Shown here piece after piece: positions 52,616-61,803 of a stretch of DNA of 64,000 nt. The stretch is from assembly GCA_017626295.1 (NCBI GenBank), contig JAGAJB010000014.1, positions 1 to 64,000 on the forward strand, written 5' to 3'. Every line of letters starts with the position of its first letter. Positions within the stretch are counted from its first letter, which is position 1. The position numbers and the translations under genes are program-made. Under the pieces are notes generated by a model, which was not told the origin of the DNA, did not search any database, and worked only from the letters and a program-made list of their open reading frames with translations. This stretch comes from Clostridia bacterium. GTDB taxonomy: Bacteria; Bacillota; Clostridia; Oscillospirales; Acutalibacteraceae.

Positions 52616-54001
52616 ATGGAACTTAAAGAATATTTTTCTACACAGTGCCGAGGGAGTGCAATTATATTAAAAACGGGAAGTCCTGCTTTTAAAACACTCG
52701 TTTCGGGGAAAAACGGCAAAAACAAAAACGGAATTGTTGCTACATATAATTTTGACGGTTTCAAACTTGATATTTCATATATAGAACAAGGCAGTGCGGC
52801 TTATGCTCAGCAGACAATATGGCTTTCATTCGCCCTTGACTGCGACCCGACCATTCCCTTTTCCGTGTATGATATTTTAGCCTTTGCAGAGCCTACTAAC
52901 TTTAACTGTTACACCTATACTTTTGTTGACTCAAGAGAACTTATGAGGGATTGTTTCGGCGATATTAACGAATTACTTATTTCACTTATACCGAAACTCA
53001 CTGCTATACTCCAAAACGGCATTACTAAAAACCGACTTATAACATCCCAAAAAGAAAGTGTAAACCGATACTTTGGTGACAATGTCCTTGAAAGCGGCGA
53101 TATGTTAGGCGGTGCGGCAGATAAAATTATAAATATGATGCTCAAAAATTTCTTTGAGGCACAAATTGAATCTGCGGTAGTAGGCGCACAATCATTATTT
53201 TTTACGGGTAAAACCGAAAAAGCCTTAAAAAAACTCAAAAAAGCCAAATACCGTTCACAATACAACGAAAATCTTATTAAATATATTGAAAACGGCGGTA
53301 AAACTGATGAAATAAGTTCCGCAGTCAAAAACGCTTCTGTGGAGAAAGGGGTTATCCGTCACGGCGGCGGAGCAAAAGGCACTGTAAAATTACTGTTTAT
53401 TTCATTGTTCTTTGATGTTTTAATTTCAGTTGTCTTATGCGCTATTTTTTATTTAATATGTACCTTTTCATTTAAGGACAGCATTTTTATTACGGGTATT
53501 TCAGAAAATATGATTTTAATACCCATTTTCGCTTTTCTTCTTTCAACGGCTTTGGGTACCCATTTTATAAAACACCGAGAGCAAAAAGTAAAATCTCAGG
53601 GTGATAAAACAATACATTCTCCGAAGTTCAGCAAGACAACCGAAATATTCTTAAAATATTTTACAATTACAGCAGAGTGCGTTGCAATTTTAGGTCTTTT
53701 AACCTGTGTTAATTCTACTGCGGTTTTTTATGAAAATTCTTTTAAATATTCGGAAGAATTCTTCCCACTCTACCAAAGTGAAATCAACTATTCCGCAATA
53801 GATTACTTTTCTTTGGTTGACGGATACACCGTTGACGGCAAATTTCAAAAAGACCCTCATATTATTGCCGTTACCAAAAGCGGAGAGCAAATTGATTTAT
53901 ATAATTCTACGTTTTTTTCGGCTGAAAAATTCAAAGAAAACTCTACTGAATTTTTTGAGGAAAAAGGTATAGAATTCAAAGAAATTAAAAACTTTAACTA
54001 A
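52616..54001 (+). CDS. Membrane protein of unknown function
   Basis: The 461-residue protein has a soluble N-terminal domain of about 250 residues (MELKEYFSTQCRGSAIILK, with SAAYAQQTIWLSFAL), then three membrane segments (about 262-290, 302-325 and 350-378), and a C-terminal outer or inner domain. I do not recognise a family. The N-terminal domain has no visible catalytic motif. The ATG at 52616 follows GAAGGA and has its own promoter and terminator, so it is an independent unit. Confidence 0.75.
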   Translation: MELKEYFSTQCRGSAIILKTGSPAFKTLVSGKNGKNKNGIVATYNFDGFKLDISYIEQGSAAYAQQTIWLSFALDCDPTIPFSVYDILAFAEPTNFNCYTYTFVDSRELMRDCFGDINELLISLIPKLTAILQNGITKNRLITSQKESVNRYFGDNVLESGDMLGGAADKIINMMLKNFFEAQIESAVVGAQSLFFTGKTEKALKKLKKAKYRSQYNENLIKYIENGGKTDEISSAVKNASVEKGVIRHGGGAKGTVKLLFISLFFDVLISVVLCAIFYLICTFSFKDSIFITGISENMILIPIFAFLLSTALGTHFIKHREQKVKSQGDKTIHSPKFSKTTEIFLKYFTITAECVAILGLLTCVNSTAVFYENSFKYSEEFFPLYQSEINYSAIDYFSLVDGYTVDGKFQKDPHIIAVTKSGEQIDLYNSTFFSAEKFKENSTEFFEEKGIEFKEIKNFN

Positions 54002-54002
54002 T

Positions 54003-54037
54003 AAAAATTCTCCTATGATTAACATAGGAGAATTTTT
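54003..54037. terminator. Bidirectional terminator
   Basis: AAAAATTCTCCTATG pairs perfectly with CATAGGAGAATTTTT around a 5-base loop, serving the converging membrane-protein and GH92 genes. Confidence 0.9.
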
Positions 54038-54039
54038 AT

Positions 54040-56286
54040 TTATTCTATAAACGAATTAAAAACTTCTTTCAATACATCTTCGCAAGGCTCTTTTGAAAGT
54101 TCAAAAGTTAAAACACCGCCCGATGTAATTTCGGAGAATGTCAGATACGGTTTTGTTATTTCTGTTCCGTTTAAATGCACTGTTTTAATATACGGATATT
54201 CCAACGGATTGTTATCACATTCAACGAAAAACGTGTCCGAAACTTCGCAAGAATGGTATTTCGGGTCAAGTTTAATTTTTGCCTTTTGGAAAAGCGGTGT
54301 GTTTATAAAATATTCCTCATTACACGGACAAACCTGAGCAAATCCAAGCGCCGATAAAACATACCAGGCAGAAAGTTGCCCTACGTCTTCGTTACCGCAA
54401 AAACCGAATGCGCCTGTGCGATAGGCTTCTTTTTGCACTCGTCTTGTCCAATACTGCGTTCTGTGGGGAAGTCCCAACATACTGAAATAATGGGTTATAT
54501 TATGACAAGGTTCATTTGAATGGTTATAGTCATCATTCCACAAAGCGCCGAAATCGGCTCTGCTGAAAAACTCTTCTAAAAGTTCTATTGTGCGCTCTTC
54601 ACCGAACAGTTCTGAAAGTCCGATAACGTCATAAGGCACGAACCAGGACTGTTGGAAAATATTGCTTTCCACGCAACCGTCGTCATCGTATCTGTCATTT
54701 TCAAAGACGAAAGCACCTGATTCTTCTCTGGGTGCCATAAATCCGAGCGATTTATTGAAGTTCTCTTTATACCGTTTTACACGATTCATAAAAAATTCTT
54801 CATCTTCGGTTTTACCCAGCATTTTCGCAAGTTTTGCGGTGGTGTAATCTGCAAGTAAAAATTCCAAAGTATCACTTAATTCTTCAGGAACGTAGCAATT
54901 TTCAAGGTACTGCTTGCAGTCGGGTCTTACCGAGCGGAAAGGTTTTCCGAAAAGTTCCTTTTTACAAAGTGCAGAGGCTTTCATAATTTCATAAGCCTTC
55001 TCTACGTCAAAGTTTTTGATACCCTTAACAGCCGCATCACAAACCACAATTGTAGCAGGGTCACCAACCATACAACCTGCATTTATTCCCAGAAGTTCCC
55101 ATTGAGGTAATGACTCATTTCTGTGTTCTGCAATTCTGAGTAAAGAATTAACTTCGTCATTTACCATTTCGGGTCTGATAACAGTAAGCAAAGGGAACTC
55201 GCTTCTGTAAACATCCCAACCGCTGAACAATGTGCGGTGTGTATAATCGGCAGTAAAAACAGTTCCGTCACCGATAGTAAATCTGCCGTCCACATCCATT
55301 GCAGAACGAGGATCTAAAAACACGTGGTAAAGACAAGTATAAAAAAGTTTAAGGTCAATTTCATCTGTGCCTGTTACTTCAACGCCATCAAAAACTTTTT
55401 CCCATTCATAAGATGCTCTCTCTTTCATCTTATTGAAATCGAAGTCTTTGCTTTCCGCTTCAAAATTTTTGAGAGCACCCTCTGAATCCACATAGGAAAC
55501 ACCTGCTTTTATGATTACAGGCTCGTTTACGTCTTCACCGAAGTGAACTACAAGACCTACGTCTTCGCCTTCGTAAGTTTTTATATCACCGTCAATATAT
55601 GTTTCATTGGAGAAAAACTGCATTTTCGTTGCAGGAACGGATAATTCGCACACGAAATAAAAGTCATATGAAATACCGCCGTGGCCGTGACCGAATCCGC
55701 CACCTTTGGGCGTACAGTGAATGTAACCTTCTATTCGCCTGTCATTGATAATATCAATATGTTGAAAATCAGCCTTACCGCCGATTCTTCGTGAGAAATT
55801 AAAAATGGCTCTTTTATCCGCATTTTCGGGGTATGTAAATCTGAGCATACCTGTATGGGCAGAAACCGTGGCTTCCGCTAAAATATTGTATCTGTCTAAC
55901 AATACGGAGTAATACCCCGCACCTGCAGTTTCGTTTTCGTGAGAAAATCCGGATTTCCAACCCACAGTTCCTTTTTCAAAAGGTACGTGCTCGTTACTGC
56001 CGCTGCGAAGGTCCGTTTCCCCCACAACAGGCATAATCTGTAAATTACCCAAATCACCGTACCAACCGATGCCACTCATATGATTAAAACTGAAGCCTTC
56101 AATTGTGTTCTGGCAATAATTGTAGCCCGTGCCGTTATCCCCCCCTGTAACAGTATCGGGTGAAAGTTGCACCATTCCTCCGGGGGTACAAGCACCGGGA
56201 TGGGTTTTACCGCCACCGTGGGAAGTTTCTGATTGTTCTTCACCCACAGTGCCTATCATCGGATCAATATATTTTGCCTTTTCCAT
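54040..56286 (-). CDS. Alpha-mannosidase, glycoside hydrolase family 92
   Basis: GH92 enzymes are calcium-dependent exo-alpha-mannosidases. The 748-residue protein has YIDPMIGTVG and HPGACTPGGMVQLSPDT in the N-terminal domain and the family motif GNEDVGQLSAWYVLSALGF with the catalytic region in the C-terminal barrel. No signal peptide is visible, which is unusual since many GH92 enzymes are exported. The ATG at 56286 is preferred because AAAGGA touches the ATG at 56295. It lies 15 bases after the GH3 gene. Confidence 0.93.
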   Translation of the reverse strand: MEKAKYIDPMIGTVGEEQSETSHGGGKTHPGACTPGGMVQLSPDTVTGGDNGTGYNYCQNTIEGFSFNHMSGIGWYGDLGNLQIMPVVGETDLRSGSNEHVPFEKGTVGWKSGFSHENETAGAGYYSVLLDRYNILAEATVSAHTGMLRFTYPENADKRAIFNFSRRIGGKADFQHIDIINDRRIEGYIHCTPKGGGFGHGHGGISYDFYFVCELSVPATKMQFFSNETYIDGDIKTYEGEDVGLVVHFGEDVNEPVIIKAGVSYVDSEGALKNFEAESKDFDFNKMKERASYEWEKVFDGVEVTGTDEIDLKLFYTCLYHVFLDPRSAMDVDGRFTIGDGTVFTADYTHRTLFSGWDVYRSEFPLLTVIRPEMVNDEVNSLLRIAEHRNESLPQWELLGINAGCMVGDPATIVVCDAAVKGIKNFDVEKAYEIMKASALCKKELFGKPFRSVRPDCKQYLENCYVPEELSDTLEFLLADYTTAKLAKMLGKTEDEEFFMNRVKRYKENFNKSLGFMAPREESGAFVFENDRYDDDGCVESNIFQQSWFVPYDVIGLSELFGEERTIELLEEFFSRADFGALWNDDYNHSNEPCHNITHYFSMLGLPHRTQYWTRRVQKEAYRTGAFGFCGNEDVGQLSAWYVLSALGFAQVCPCNEEYFINTPLFQKAKIKLDPKYHSCEVSDTFFVECDNNPLEYPYIKTVHLNGTEITKPYLTFSEITSGGVLTFELSKEPCEDVLKEVFNSFIE

Positions 56287-56300
56287 ATTATGCATTTCCT

Positions 56301-58556
56301 TTAATCTAATATTACTTCTCCGCTGAGCCTTATATCTCTCGAAGATGATGCGGCATAAATGCCGAATTTACCGGGCTCTACAACCCATTCATACGCCTGA
56401 TTCATAAGGCGGAATGCGTAATAATCAAGGTTAAATTCAACCTCTTTTTTCTCACCCGGTTCTAATGTAACACGCTTAAAATCTTTAAGAAGAAGCGTTG
56501 GCGTCACAACAGAACTCTCACAGTCCTCAACGTAAATCTGAACAACTTCATCGCCTGTTACGCTACCGATGTTTTCAACGGTAAGTTTAACTTTTACATC
56601 GGTTTTTCCTGTCTTTTCAATTACAAGGTCAGAATATCGGAAATCGGTATAACTTAACCCGAAACCGAAAGGATAAAGGGCATCGCCCTTGCCCTCGTAA
56701 TATTCGTTACTGGCACCCGGAAGCATTGAATAATAACAGGGAATCATAGTTGACCTTCGCGGAAGTGAAAACGGAAGTTTTCCGCCGGGGTTTACTTTGC
56801 CCAGAAGAACATCACAAATAGCCTGAGGTCCGCTTTCGCCCCCAAACCAACAGGAAAGAACTGCATTGGAAATATCGCTTTCTTCCTTAATTGCAAGGGG
56901 TTTGCCGTGAATCATAACAAAAACCACGGGCTTTCCTGTTTCGGAAAGTTTCTTCATAAGTTCCGTCTGTCTGCCGCAGAGGGTAAGTTCGCATCTGTCC
57001 CTGCCCTCACCGCTTGAAATGGTATCGTCACCGCCGCAGAAAATTATCAAATCACATTTTCCGGCGATACTTACGGCTTCTTCTATATTTTCTTGCTGTT
57101 CTTCCGCCTTAATACCCATCAAATGATGTTGGTCGCCTAAGGCGAATTGGAAATCACCGTCACTTATTCCGCAACCGTCACATTGTAAAATCTCCGTGTC
57201 GGGAAGTTCTGACTTTAAAATATCGTATATAGTTTTAAGATTTCTGCCCACAGGTTTTGCAGAATATCCGCCGAGGCGAACTTTATCTGATGAGGGACCT
57301 ATCAAGGCTATTTTTTTATATTTAATTTTATCAAGAGGAAGAATTCCGTCATTTTTAAGGAGAATAATTGATTTTCTCGCAATTTCAAGTGCCTTGTCAA
57401 GATGTGCCTGACAGTTGATTATATCTTTATACGCTTCTTCATCAGTATATGGATTTTCAAATATACCAAGTTCGAATTTAAGTTTAAGTACACGACGGCA
57501 AGATTCATTGATATTTTCAACGGGGATTTTACCCTCGTTTACAAGTTCTTCCAAAGAATCCACCCAAAGTTTGTTGGGATATTCGTCGCCGCCCTGACAG
57601 TCAAGGCCGTTCTTTTTTGAAAGATATATAGCATCTTTGGGGTCTTTAGCCATTTTATGAAGATAGTGAACCCGTCTGAGACCGCCCCAGTCGGAACGGC
57701 AAATACCCTGAAGTCCGAAGCGATTTTTGAGAACTTCCTGTAAATAATGCTTTGACGTCATTAAAAGGTCGCCGTCTATGGAGTTATAACTTACCATAAC
57801 GTCCTTTGCGCCACCCTCTTTTATAGCAGCCTCAAACACAGGCAAATAACAACTTTCAATTTCCCGCAAGCCTGCCCTTGCAGTACCGCAGTTTACACCG
57901 CCCTCGGGAATACCGTGAACGCAGTAATGCTTAGGCTCGGAAATTACAGAGTCTTTTGCGGATATATCATCATTCTGGTGACCTTTTACAATATTTACCG
58001 CCATTTTTGTCGAAAGGCAAGTGTCCTCGCCGAAAGTTTCCTCTGTTCTGCCCCATCGCGGGTCTCTTGCAACGTCAAGGTTAGGAGCAAGAATTTCATA
58101 AATACCTAAAGCCCTTGTTTCAGAAGCAATAACACGGCCTGCCTCGTAAGCATATTTCGGCTCGAAAGTAGCCGCCCACGCAGTAGGTATAGGTAAAATT
58201 GTAGCCCTCGTTCCCGCAATACCGTGAAGTGCTTCACCTGTAAATATTACAGGGATACCGAGCCTTGAATTCTCCATAAAGAATTTCTGTAATTTATTCA
58301 TAACAGACGGCACGCAGTAATTGTCGTGAAGATAACCCAGACCGTCGGGGAAATCTTCCCTTAATTTATCCCAATGATAATCTGTAGTTTCCGTTACTGA
58401 GCAATGGTCGTTGGGGTCAACTTCCGTTGCGTACTGACTGCCGAATTTCATATCAAGTTGAGCAATTTTTTCGCGCAAAGTCATACGGGAAAGCAAATCT
58501 TCCGCACGTTCTTCGGGAGAAAATCGGGGATTTTTATACAAGGGTATTTCAGACAT
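56301..58556 (-). CDS. Glycoside hydrolase family 3 (beta-glucosidase-like)
   Basis: The 751-residue protein has the two GH3 domains and a fibronectin-III-like C-terminus. Substrate residues include ARDPRWGRTEETFGED, KHYCVHG, and the nucleophile Asp in CRSDWGGL; the second domain has WFGGESGPQAICDVLLGKVNPGGKLP. No signal peptide. It could act on beta-glucosides or xylosides; the neighbouring GH92 suggests a glycan with both alpha-mannose and beta-linked sugars. RBS CGGAGG. Confidence 0.93.
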   Translation of the reverse strand: MSEIPLYKNPRFSPEERAEDLLSRMTLREKIAQLDMKFGSQYATEVDPNDHCSVTETTDYHWDKLREDFPDGLGYLHDNYCVPSVMNKLQKFFMENSRLGIPVIFTGEALHGIAGTRATILPIPTAWAATFEPKYAYEAGRVIASETRALGIYEILAPNLDVARDPRWGRTEETFGEDTCLSTKMAVNIVKGHQNDDISAKDSVISEPKHYCVHGIPEGGVNCGTARAGLREIESCYLPVFEAAIKEGGAKDVMVSYNSIDGDLLMTSKHYLQEVLKNRFGLQGICRSDWGGLRRVHYLHKMAKDPKDAIYLSKKNGLDCQGGDEYPNKLWVDSLEELVNEGKIPVENINESCRRVLKLKFELGIFENPYTDEEAYKDIINCQAHLDKALEIARKSIILLKNDGILPLDKIKYKKIALIGPSSDKVRLGGYSAKPVGRNLKTIYDILKSELPDTEILQCDGCGISDGDFQFALGDQHHLMGIKAEEQQENIEEAVSIAGKCDLIIFCGGDDTISSGEGRDRCELTLCGRQTELMKKLSETGKPVVFVMIHGKPLAIKEESDISNAVLSCWFGGESGPQAICDVLLGKVNPGGKLPFSLPRRSTMIPCYYSMLPGASNEYYEGKGDALYPFGFGLSYTDFRYSDLVIEKTGKTDVKVKLTVENIGSVTGDEVVQIYVEDCESSVVTPTLLLKDFKRVTLEPGEKKEVEFNLDYYAFRLMNQAYEWVVEPGKFGIYAASSSRDIRLSGEVILD

Positions 58557-58586
58557 TTGAAAGCCTCCGAATTTCGAGTTTTAAAA

Positions 58587-58616
58587 ATTATACCCCATAC
58601 ACCCCTTCTTAGTCAA
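58587..58616 (-). promoter_or_regulatory. Promoter of the GH3-GH92 operon
   Basis: On the minus strand TTGACT (58616-58611) and TATAAT (58592-58587) are 18 bases apart, about 30 bases upstream of the GH3 start. Confidence 0.7.
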
Positions 58617-58635
58617 GGGATGTATAGGGCTTAAA

Positions 58636-59262
58636 TTATATTGATTTATGGCGTTTTTCAGAAAGTTTATTGAAACCTTTATCAACTAAAGGAGAAAGGA
58701 ATTTAACAATAACTACCGCAATGAGAGCACAAATTATTCCTGAAATAACTCCGCCGATTACATCAGTACAGTAATGCACCTGAACATAAACTCTTGAAAA
58801 ACCCATAAATGCCGCAAAAACCACAGTGGGAATGCCGAATTTTCTGTTATGACAAAGCAGAGCAACAGCCGCCGCAAAGGCTGAAGCCGTATGTCCCGAC
58901 GGGAAAGAGAAACTTGTGGGTCTGCTTACAAGTTCGGGGTAAATATATTCCCTGCCCCAAACCGCATATTTTTCGGGGTCTGTTTCAAAAAGGTTAAAGG
59001 GACGGGGTCTTGCAAAGAACTCTTTGAGAAAAAGGTCGTTACAAAGAAGCATTACAAGAAGTGCCACAATAACGGCAAACCCTGCCTTACGGTATTTTTT
59101 TGTAAATAAAAGCGCAAGACCGAGAACAATAAAAATTGCGCCTGCGTTACCGAGGGTTGTAATACCTACCATAAGCGCATCAAGGAAATCATTATGTATA
59201 CTTTGAATCCATTGAAATACACTGAGGTCAAATTCTAAAAACGAATCAAATATCGTCTGCAT
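58636..59262 (-). CDS. PAP2-family membrane phosphatase
   Basis: The 208-residue protein has five to six membrane segments and the three PAP2 motifs: KEFFARPRP, PSGHTASAF and SRVYVQVHYCTDVIGG. These enzymes remove phosphate from lipids such as undecaprenyl pyrophosphate or phosphatidic acid at the membrane surface. It is 28 bases downstream of the MFS gene and could share its transcript. Confidence 0.92.
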   Translation of the reverse strand: MQTIFDSFLEFDLSVFQWIQSIHNDFLDALMVGITTLGNAGAIFIVLGLALLFTKKYRKAGFAVIVALLVMLLCNDLFLKEFFARPRPFNLFETDPEKYAVWGREYIYPELVSRPTSFSFPSGHTASAFAAAVALLCHNRKFGIPTVVFAAFMGFSRVYVQVHYCTDVIGGVISGIICALIAVVIVKFLSPLVDKGFNKLSEKRHKSI

Positions 59263-59290
59263 TTTATCACATCTTTCCGGAATGTTTTTG

Positions 59291-60685
59291 TTATCCTATT
59301 ATATCAAGATTTGCACCTTTTGTTTCTTTCACTTTTAGCGTAAATATAATTGCAGCTACCGAAACCGTGGGAATTGATACCATAAGGCAAGCCCACCAAA
59401 TAGGCATAACCGTCATACTGATAATTGTAGTTATATATCCAACAGCAAGACCGATAATTACCAGTAGCCCCTCTGCCCCAACAACAGATGCACGTATATC
59501 CGTGGGTACTTTTTCAGTCATCATAACATTCATATAATCTCTGCCAATCCAATATGAACCCTGATATAAACCTGCAAACGAGCCTATAAGGTAAGGATTC
59601 CAATTATTAAGAATACCCACTACAAAAAGAATGTACCCTGCTACACAAGTTACCGAGAAAAGTGTAACCGTCGTTTTTCTGCCCGCTTTATCAGCAATAA
59701 ATCCCGAAAGAAATGTGCTAGCGGCATAAATAACAGGAACCATAAACAAAGCCTTTGTAATATCGCTTGTGCTCATTCCTGCACGGTGCATTGAAGATTC
59801 AAAATACAACGCAATTGCAGGCATTGCCGTATCAAAAATGATATGAGCGATAATCAGCATTTTAGTGTCTTTATTAGCGAAAATATATTTCACACCATTA
59901 AACACGCCGGCTTGATTTCTCTGAGCTTCTTTTTTTTGCTTTTTTACAGCCTTTTGTGACTGTCGCTCTTCAAAAGGACGAGAAAGATATGCAATTCTTT
60001 CATTGATAAAAACTTTTGTATCCTTTGCTAAAAGAAGAACAAGGCAAACTGCTGCAAAACCGATAAGAGCAGGAACAAGGAAAATGTCACGCCATTTTGT
60101 TGCATCGTCCCCCATCAAAACATCTCGGAGCGCGGGAATAAGAATAACACCCAGAATACCGAAACTTTTAAGAAAACTATAAATTTTTGCACGGTGTTTT
60201 GTGGGCGCTTCTTCAAGAATATAGATAATTTGAATATCGTGACCCATAAAAAAGCTTATGATGGCATAGCCGACAAGGAACATTATGTAACTCGACGACA
60301 TATGAATCACTAAAAGTCCCACTGCCATACCGAGAGTTGAAATAACAAAAAGGGGTTTTCTTCCCCATTTGTCCGCCAGTGCCTTATAAAACGGTGTAAA
60401 CAAACCTAAAACATAGGTAAAAACGCCTATACCCGAATGGAAAGCAAGCCCATCTTCGTAGGTATAATATTTACCCATAAACGGATTATTTACGAAAAAT
60501 TCCGTTACAAAGGATGACTGTACTGTAACAGTAAGATTACTTGTAACCTCGTCAAGAATATTAACTACAGCAATAAGAACAAGCAAAATAAAAAAGTATT
60601 TTCTTCCCAAACTTCTGTTCTGAGTTTTATGAAGTTTTGCAAGTTCTCGCTTTTCCCCTTGCAATATTTTTTCAGTAGTTTTCAT
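59291..60685 (-). CDS. MFS transporter
   Basis: The 464-residue protein has 12 predicted membrane helices, the MFS signature ADKWGRKPLFV between helices 2 and 3, its repeat ADKAGRKTTV in the second half, and a long charged central loop (about residues 225-260, RQSQKAVKKQKKEAQ). The substrate is not evident; a sugar or oligosaccharide is plausible among the glycosidases. The ATG follows GAGGAAAGGA. The leader of about 220 bases contains an operator-like palindrome and a gene remnant. Confidence 0.87.
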   Translation of the reverse strand: MKTTEKILQGEKRELAKLHKTQNRSLGRKYFFILLVLIAVVNILDEVTSNLTVTVQSSFVTEFFVNNPFMGKYYTYEDGLAFHSGIGVFTYVLGLFTPFYKALADKWGRKPLFVISTLGMAVGLLVIHMSSSYIMFLVGYAIISFFMGHDIQIIYILEEAPTKHRAKIYSFLKSFGILGVILIPALRDVLMGDDATKWRDIFLVPALIGFAAVCLVLLLAKDTKVFINERIAYLSRPFEERQSQKAVKKQKKEAQRNQAGVFNGVKYIFANKDTKMLIIAHIIFDTAMPAIALYFESSMHRAGMSTSDITKALFMVPVIYAASTFLSGFIADKAGRKTTVTLFSVTCVAGYILFVVGILNNWNPYLIGSFAGLYQGSYWIGRDYMNVMMTEKVPTDIRASVVGAEGLLVIIGLAVGYITTIISMTVMPIWWACLMVSIPTVSVAAIIFTLKVKETKGANLDIIG

Positions 60686-60727
60686 GCAACTTTTTCCTTT
60701 CCTCAGTGGAAAATCATATATTATTTT

Positions 60728-60871
60728 TTAGTCAAAAATAACCTTTATTTCGTGTGCCACTGTTTCGCCTACGTCGCGGAGTCTGCGTATAATTTTCTCG
60801 AAAAAACCTTCCTCTTCGTACTCAACATCCGCACCTGTACTGCCGTAGCAACCGATGTTTGTGCTTGTGAT
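60728..60871 (-). pseudogene. C-terminal remnant of a lost gene upstream of the MFS gene
   Basis: A 47-codon open stretch on the minus strand reads as a plausible protein tail (NIGCYGSTGADVEYEEEGFF, then a basic amphipathic FEKIIRRLRDVGETVAHEIK and a stop). It starts directly after an in-frame stop, has no start codon or ribosome site, and its codon pattern is gene-like. The aromatic/amphipathic ending resembles that of the exported phosphoesterase at 29060. I read it as the 3' end of a deleted gene. Confidence 0.5.
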
Positions 60872-60880
60872 TTAAATTTC

Positions 60881-60894
60881 ACAAAACGTTTTCA
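60881..60894 (-). promoter_or_regulatory. LacI-type operator-like palindrome
   Basis: The sequence ACAAAACGTTTTCA contains the AAAACGTTTT palindrome typical of LacI/CcpA-family operators. It lies about 25 bases downstream of the -10 box at 60918-60923, a position suited to repression. Confidence 0.5.
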
Positions 60895-60917
60895 CTTTTT
60901 ACAAAGATTTCTTGTTT

Positions 60918-60946
60918 ATTATATCATTTCAATTAATCTTCCTCAA
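60918..60946 (-). promoter_or_regulatory. Promoter upstream of the MFS gene
   Basis: On the minus strand TTGAGG (60946-60941) and TATAAT (60923-60918) are 17 bases apart. Confidence 0.65.
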
Positions 60947-61001
60947 CAGTTACTTTAACATATTTATTTGTAGTGTATAATACTCCGCAAAAACTTTAAC
61001 T

Positions 61002-61742
61002 TTACTTTTTACGGCTATATTTTGCATAAATTTCTTCAACACATCTTTTAACAGTTTCTATCTGCGCAGGAGAAATTTCTTCATCAAAACAGGAAAACGT
61101 ATTGTTTTTGACGTTGTTCCCTGTTAATACGGCATACCATATAAGTCCGAGAGCATACCTGCCTAACCCCAGACTTGCATGGAAAGTATCGCGATGTACT
61201 TTTTCTGCGCTGTTTGCAATAATCGACTGAAAAACCTCACCCGACGGAATTATAAAAGACGCATCAATTTCATCAGCAGCCTTTTGGTACGACAGTTTAA
61301 TATCTTTAAACATATCCGTATGGCTACTGTACCCCAACTCAACATTCAAACGGTAACTATCCTGCTCATATGCCCAGGTCTGATGAACGGCAATTTCCGC
61401 TTTCGGTACACACTCTCTTATATATTTAACAAGATGGTTAAGATATGGCTGATATGTATCGTAATACGGCGACTCGTTACTGACCTGCTGAACAGTAACA
61501 ACATCCCATTCACGATTGAGAAGCGCTTCCTTTAAAGACACCTTGAAGCCCGTGCTCTCTCCGTTCATCTGTAGTGTGTATTCCCGTTGCTCGCTAAGCA
61601 TATTTCTGTAATGCAGAGCCAAAGAGCAACCGCCGATAAAAAGGTTAAATGTGTTAAGTTCAACACCGTCAGTCTTAGCAATACCGTTCAAATACCTCTG
61701 AGAATCTTCCGAAAAACTATTTCCGATGGATAAAACATCCAT
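61002..61742 (-). CDS. SGNH-hydrolase-like protein (DUF4886)
   Basis: The 246-residue protein begins with LSIGNSFSEDSQRYL, the serine block of DUF4886 SGNH-like proteins, and has VVTVQQVSNESPYYD in the middle and RDTFHASLGLGRYALGL near the end, with the likely Asp-His pair. Such proteins are found in polysaccharide-use loci, perhaps as acetyl esterases. No signal peptide. RBS GAGGAGG. It follows the PHP gene by 61 bases. Confidence 0.85.
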   Translation of the reverse strand: MDVLSIGNSFSEDSQRYLNGIAKTDGVELNTFNLFIGGCSLALHYRNMLSEQREYTLQMNGESTGFKVSLKEALLNREWDVVTVQQVSNESPYYDTYQPYLNHLVKYIRECVPKAEIAVHQTWAYEQDSYRLNVELGYSSHTDMFKDIKLSYQKAADEIDASFIIPSGEVFQSIIANSAEKVHRDTFHASLGLGRYALGLIWYAVLTGNNVKNNTFSCFDEEISPAQIETVKRCVEEIYAKYSRKK

Positions 61743-61803
61743 ACCCTTTTCCTCCTCAACATTTTAAAATCCGTATCGTTATCTGAAGTATAACACATTT
61801 GAA

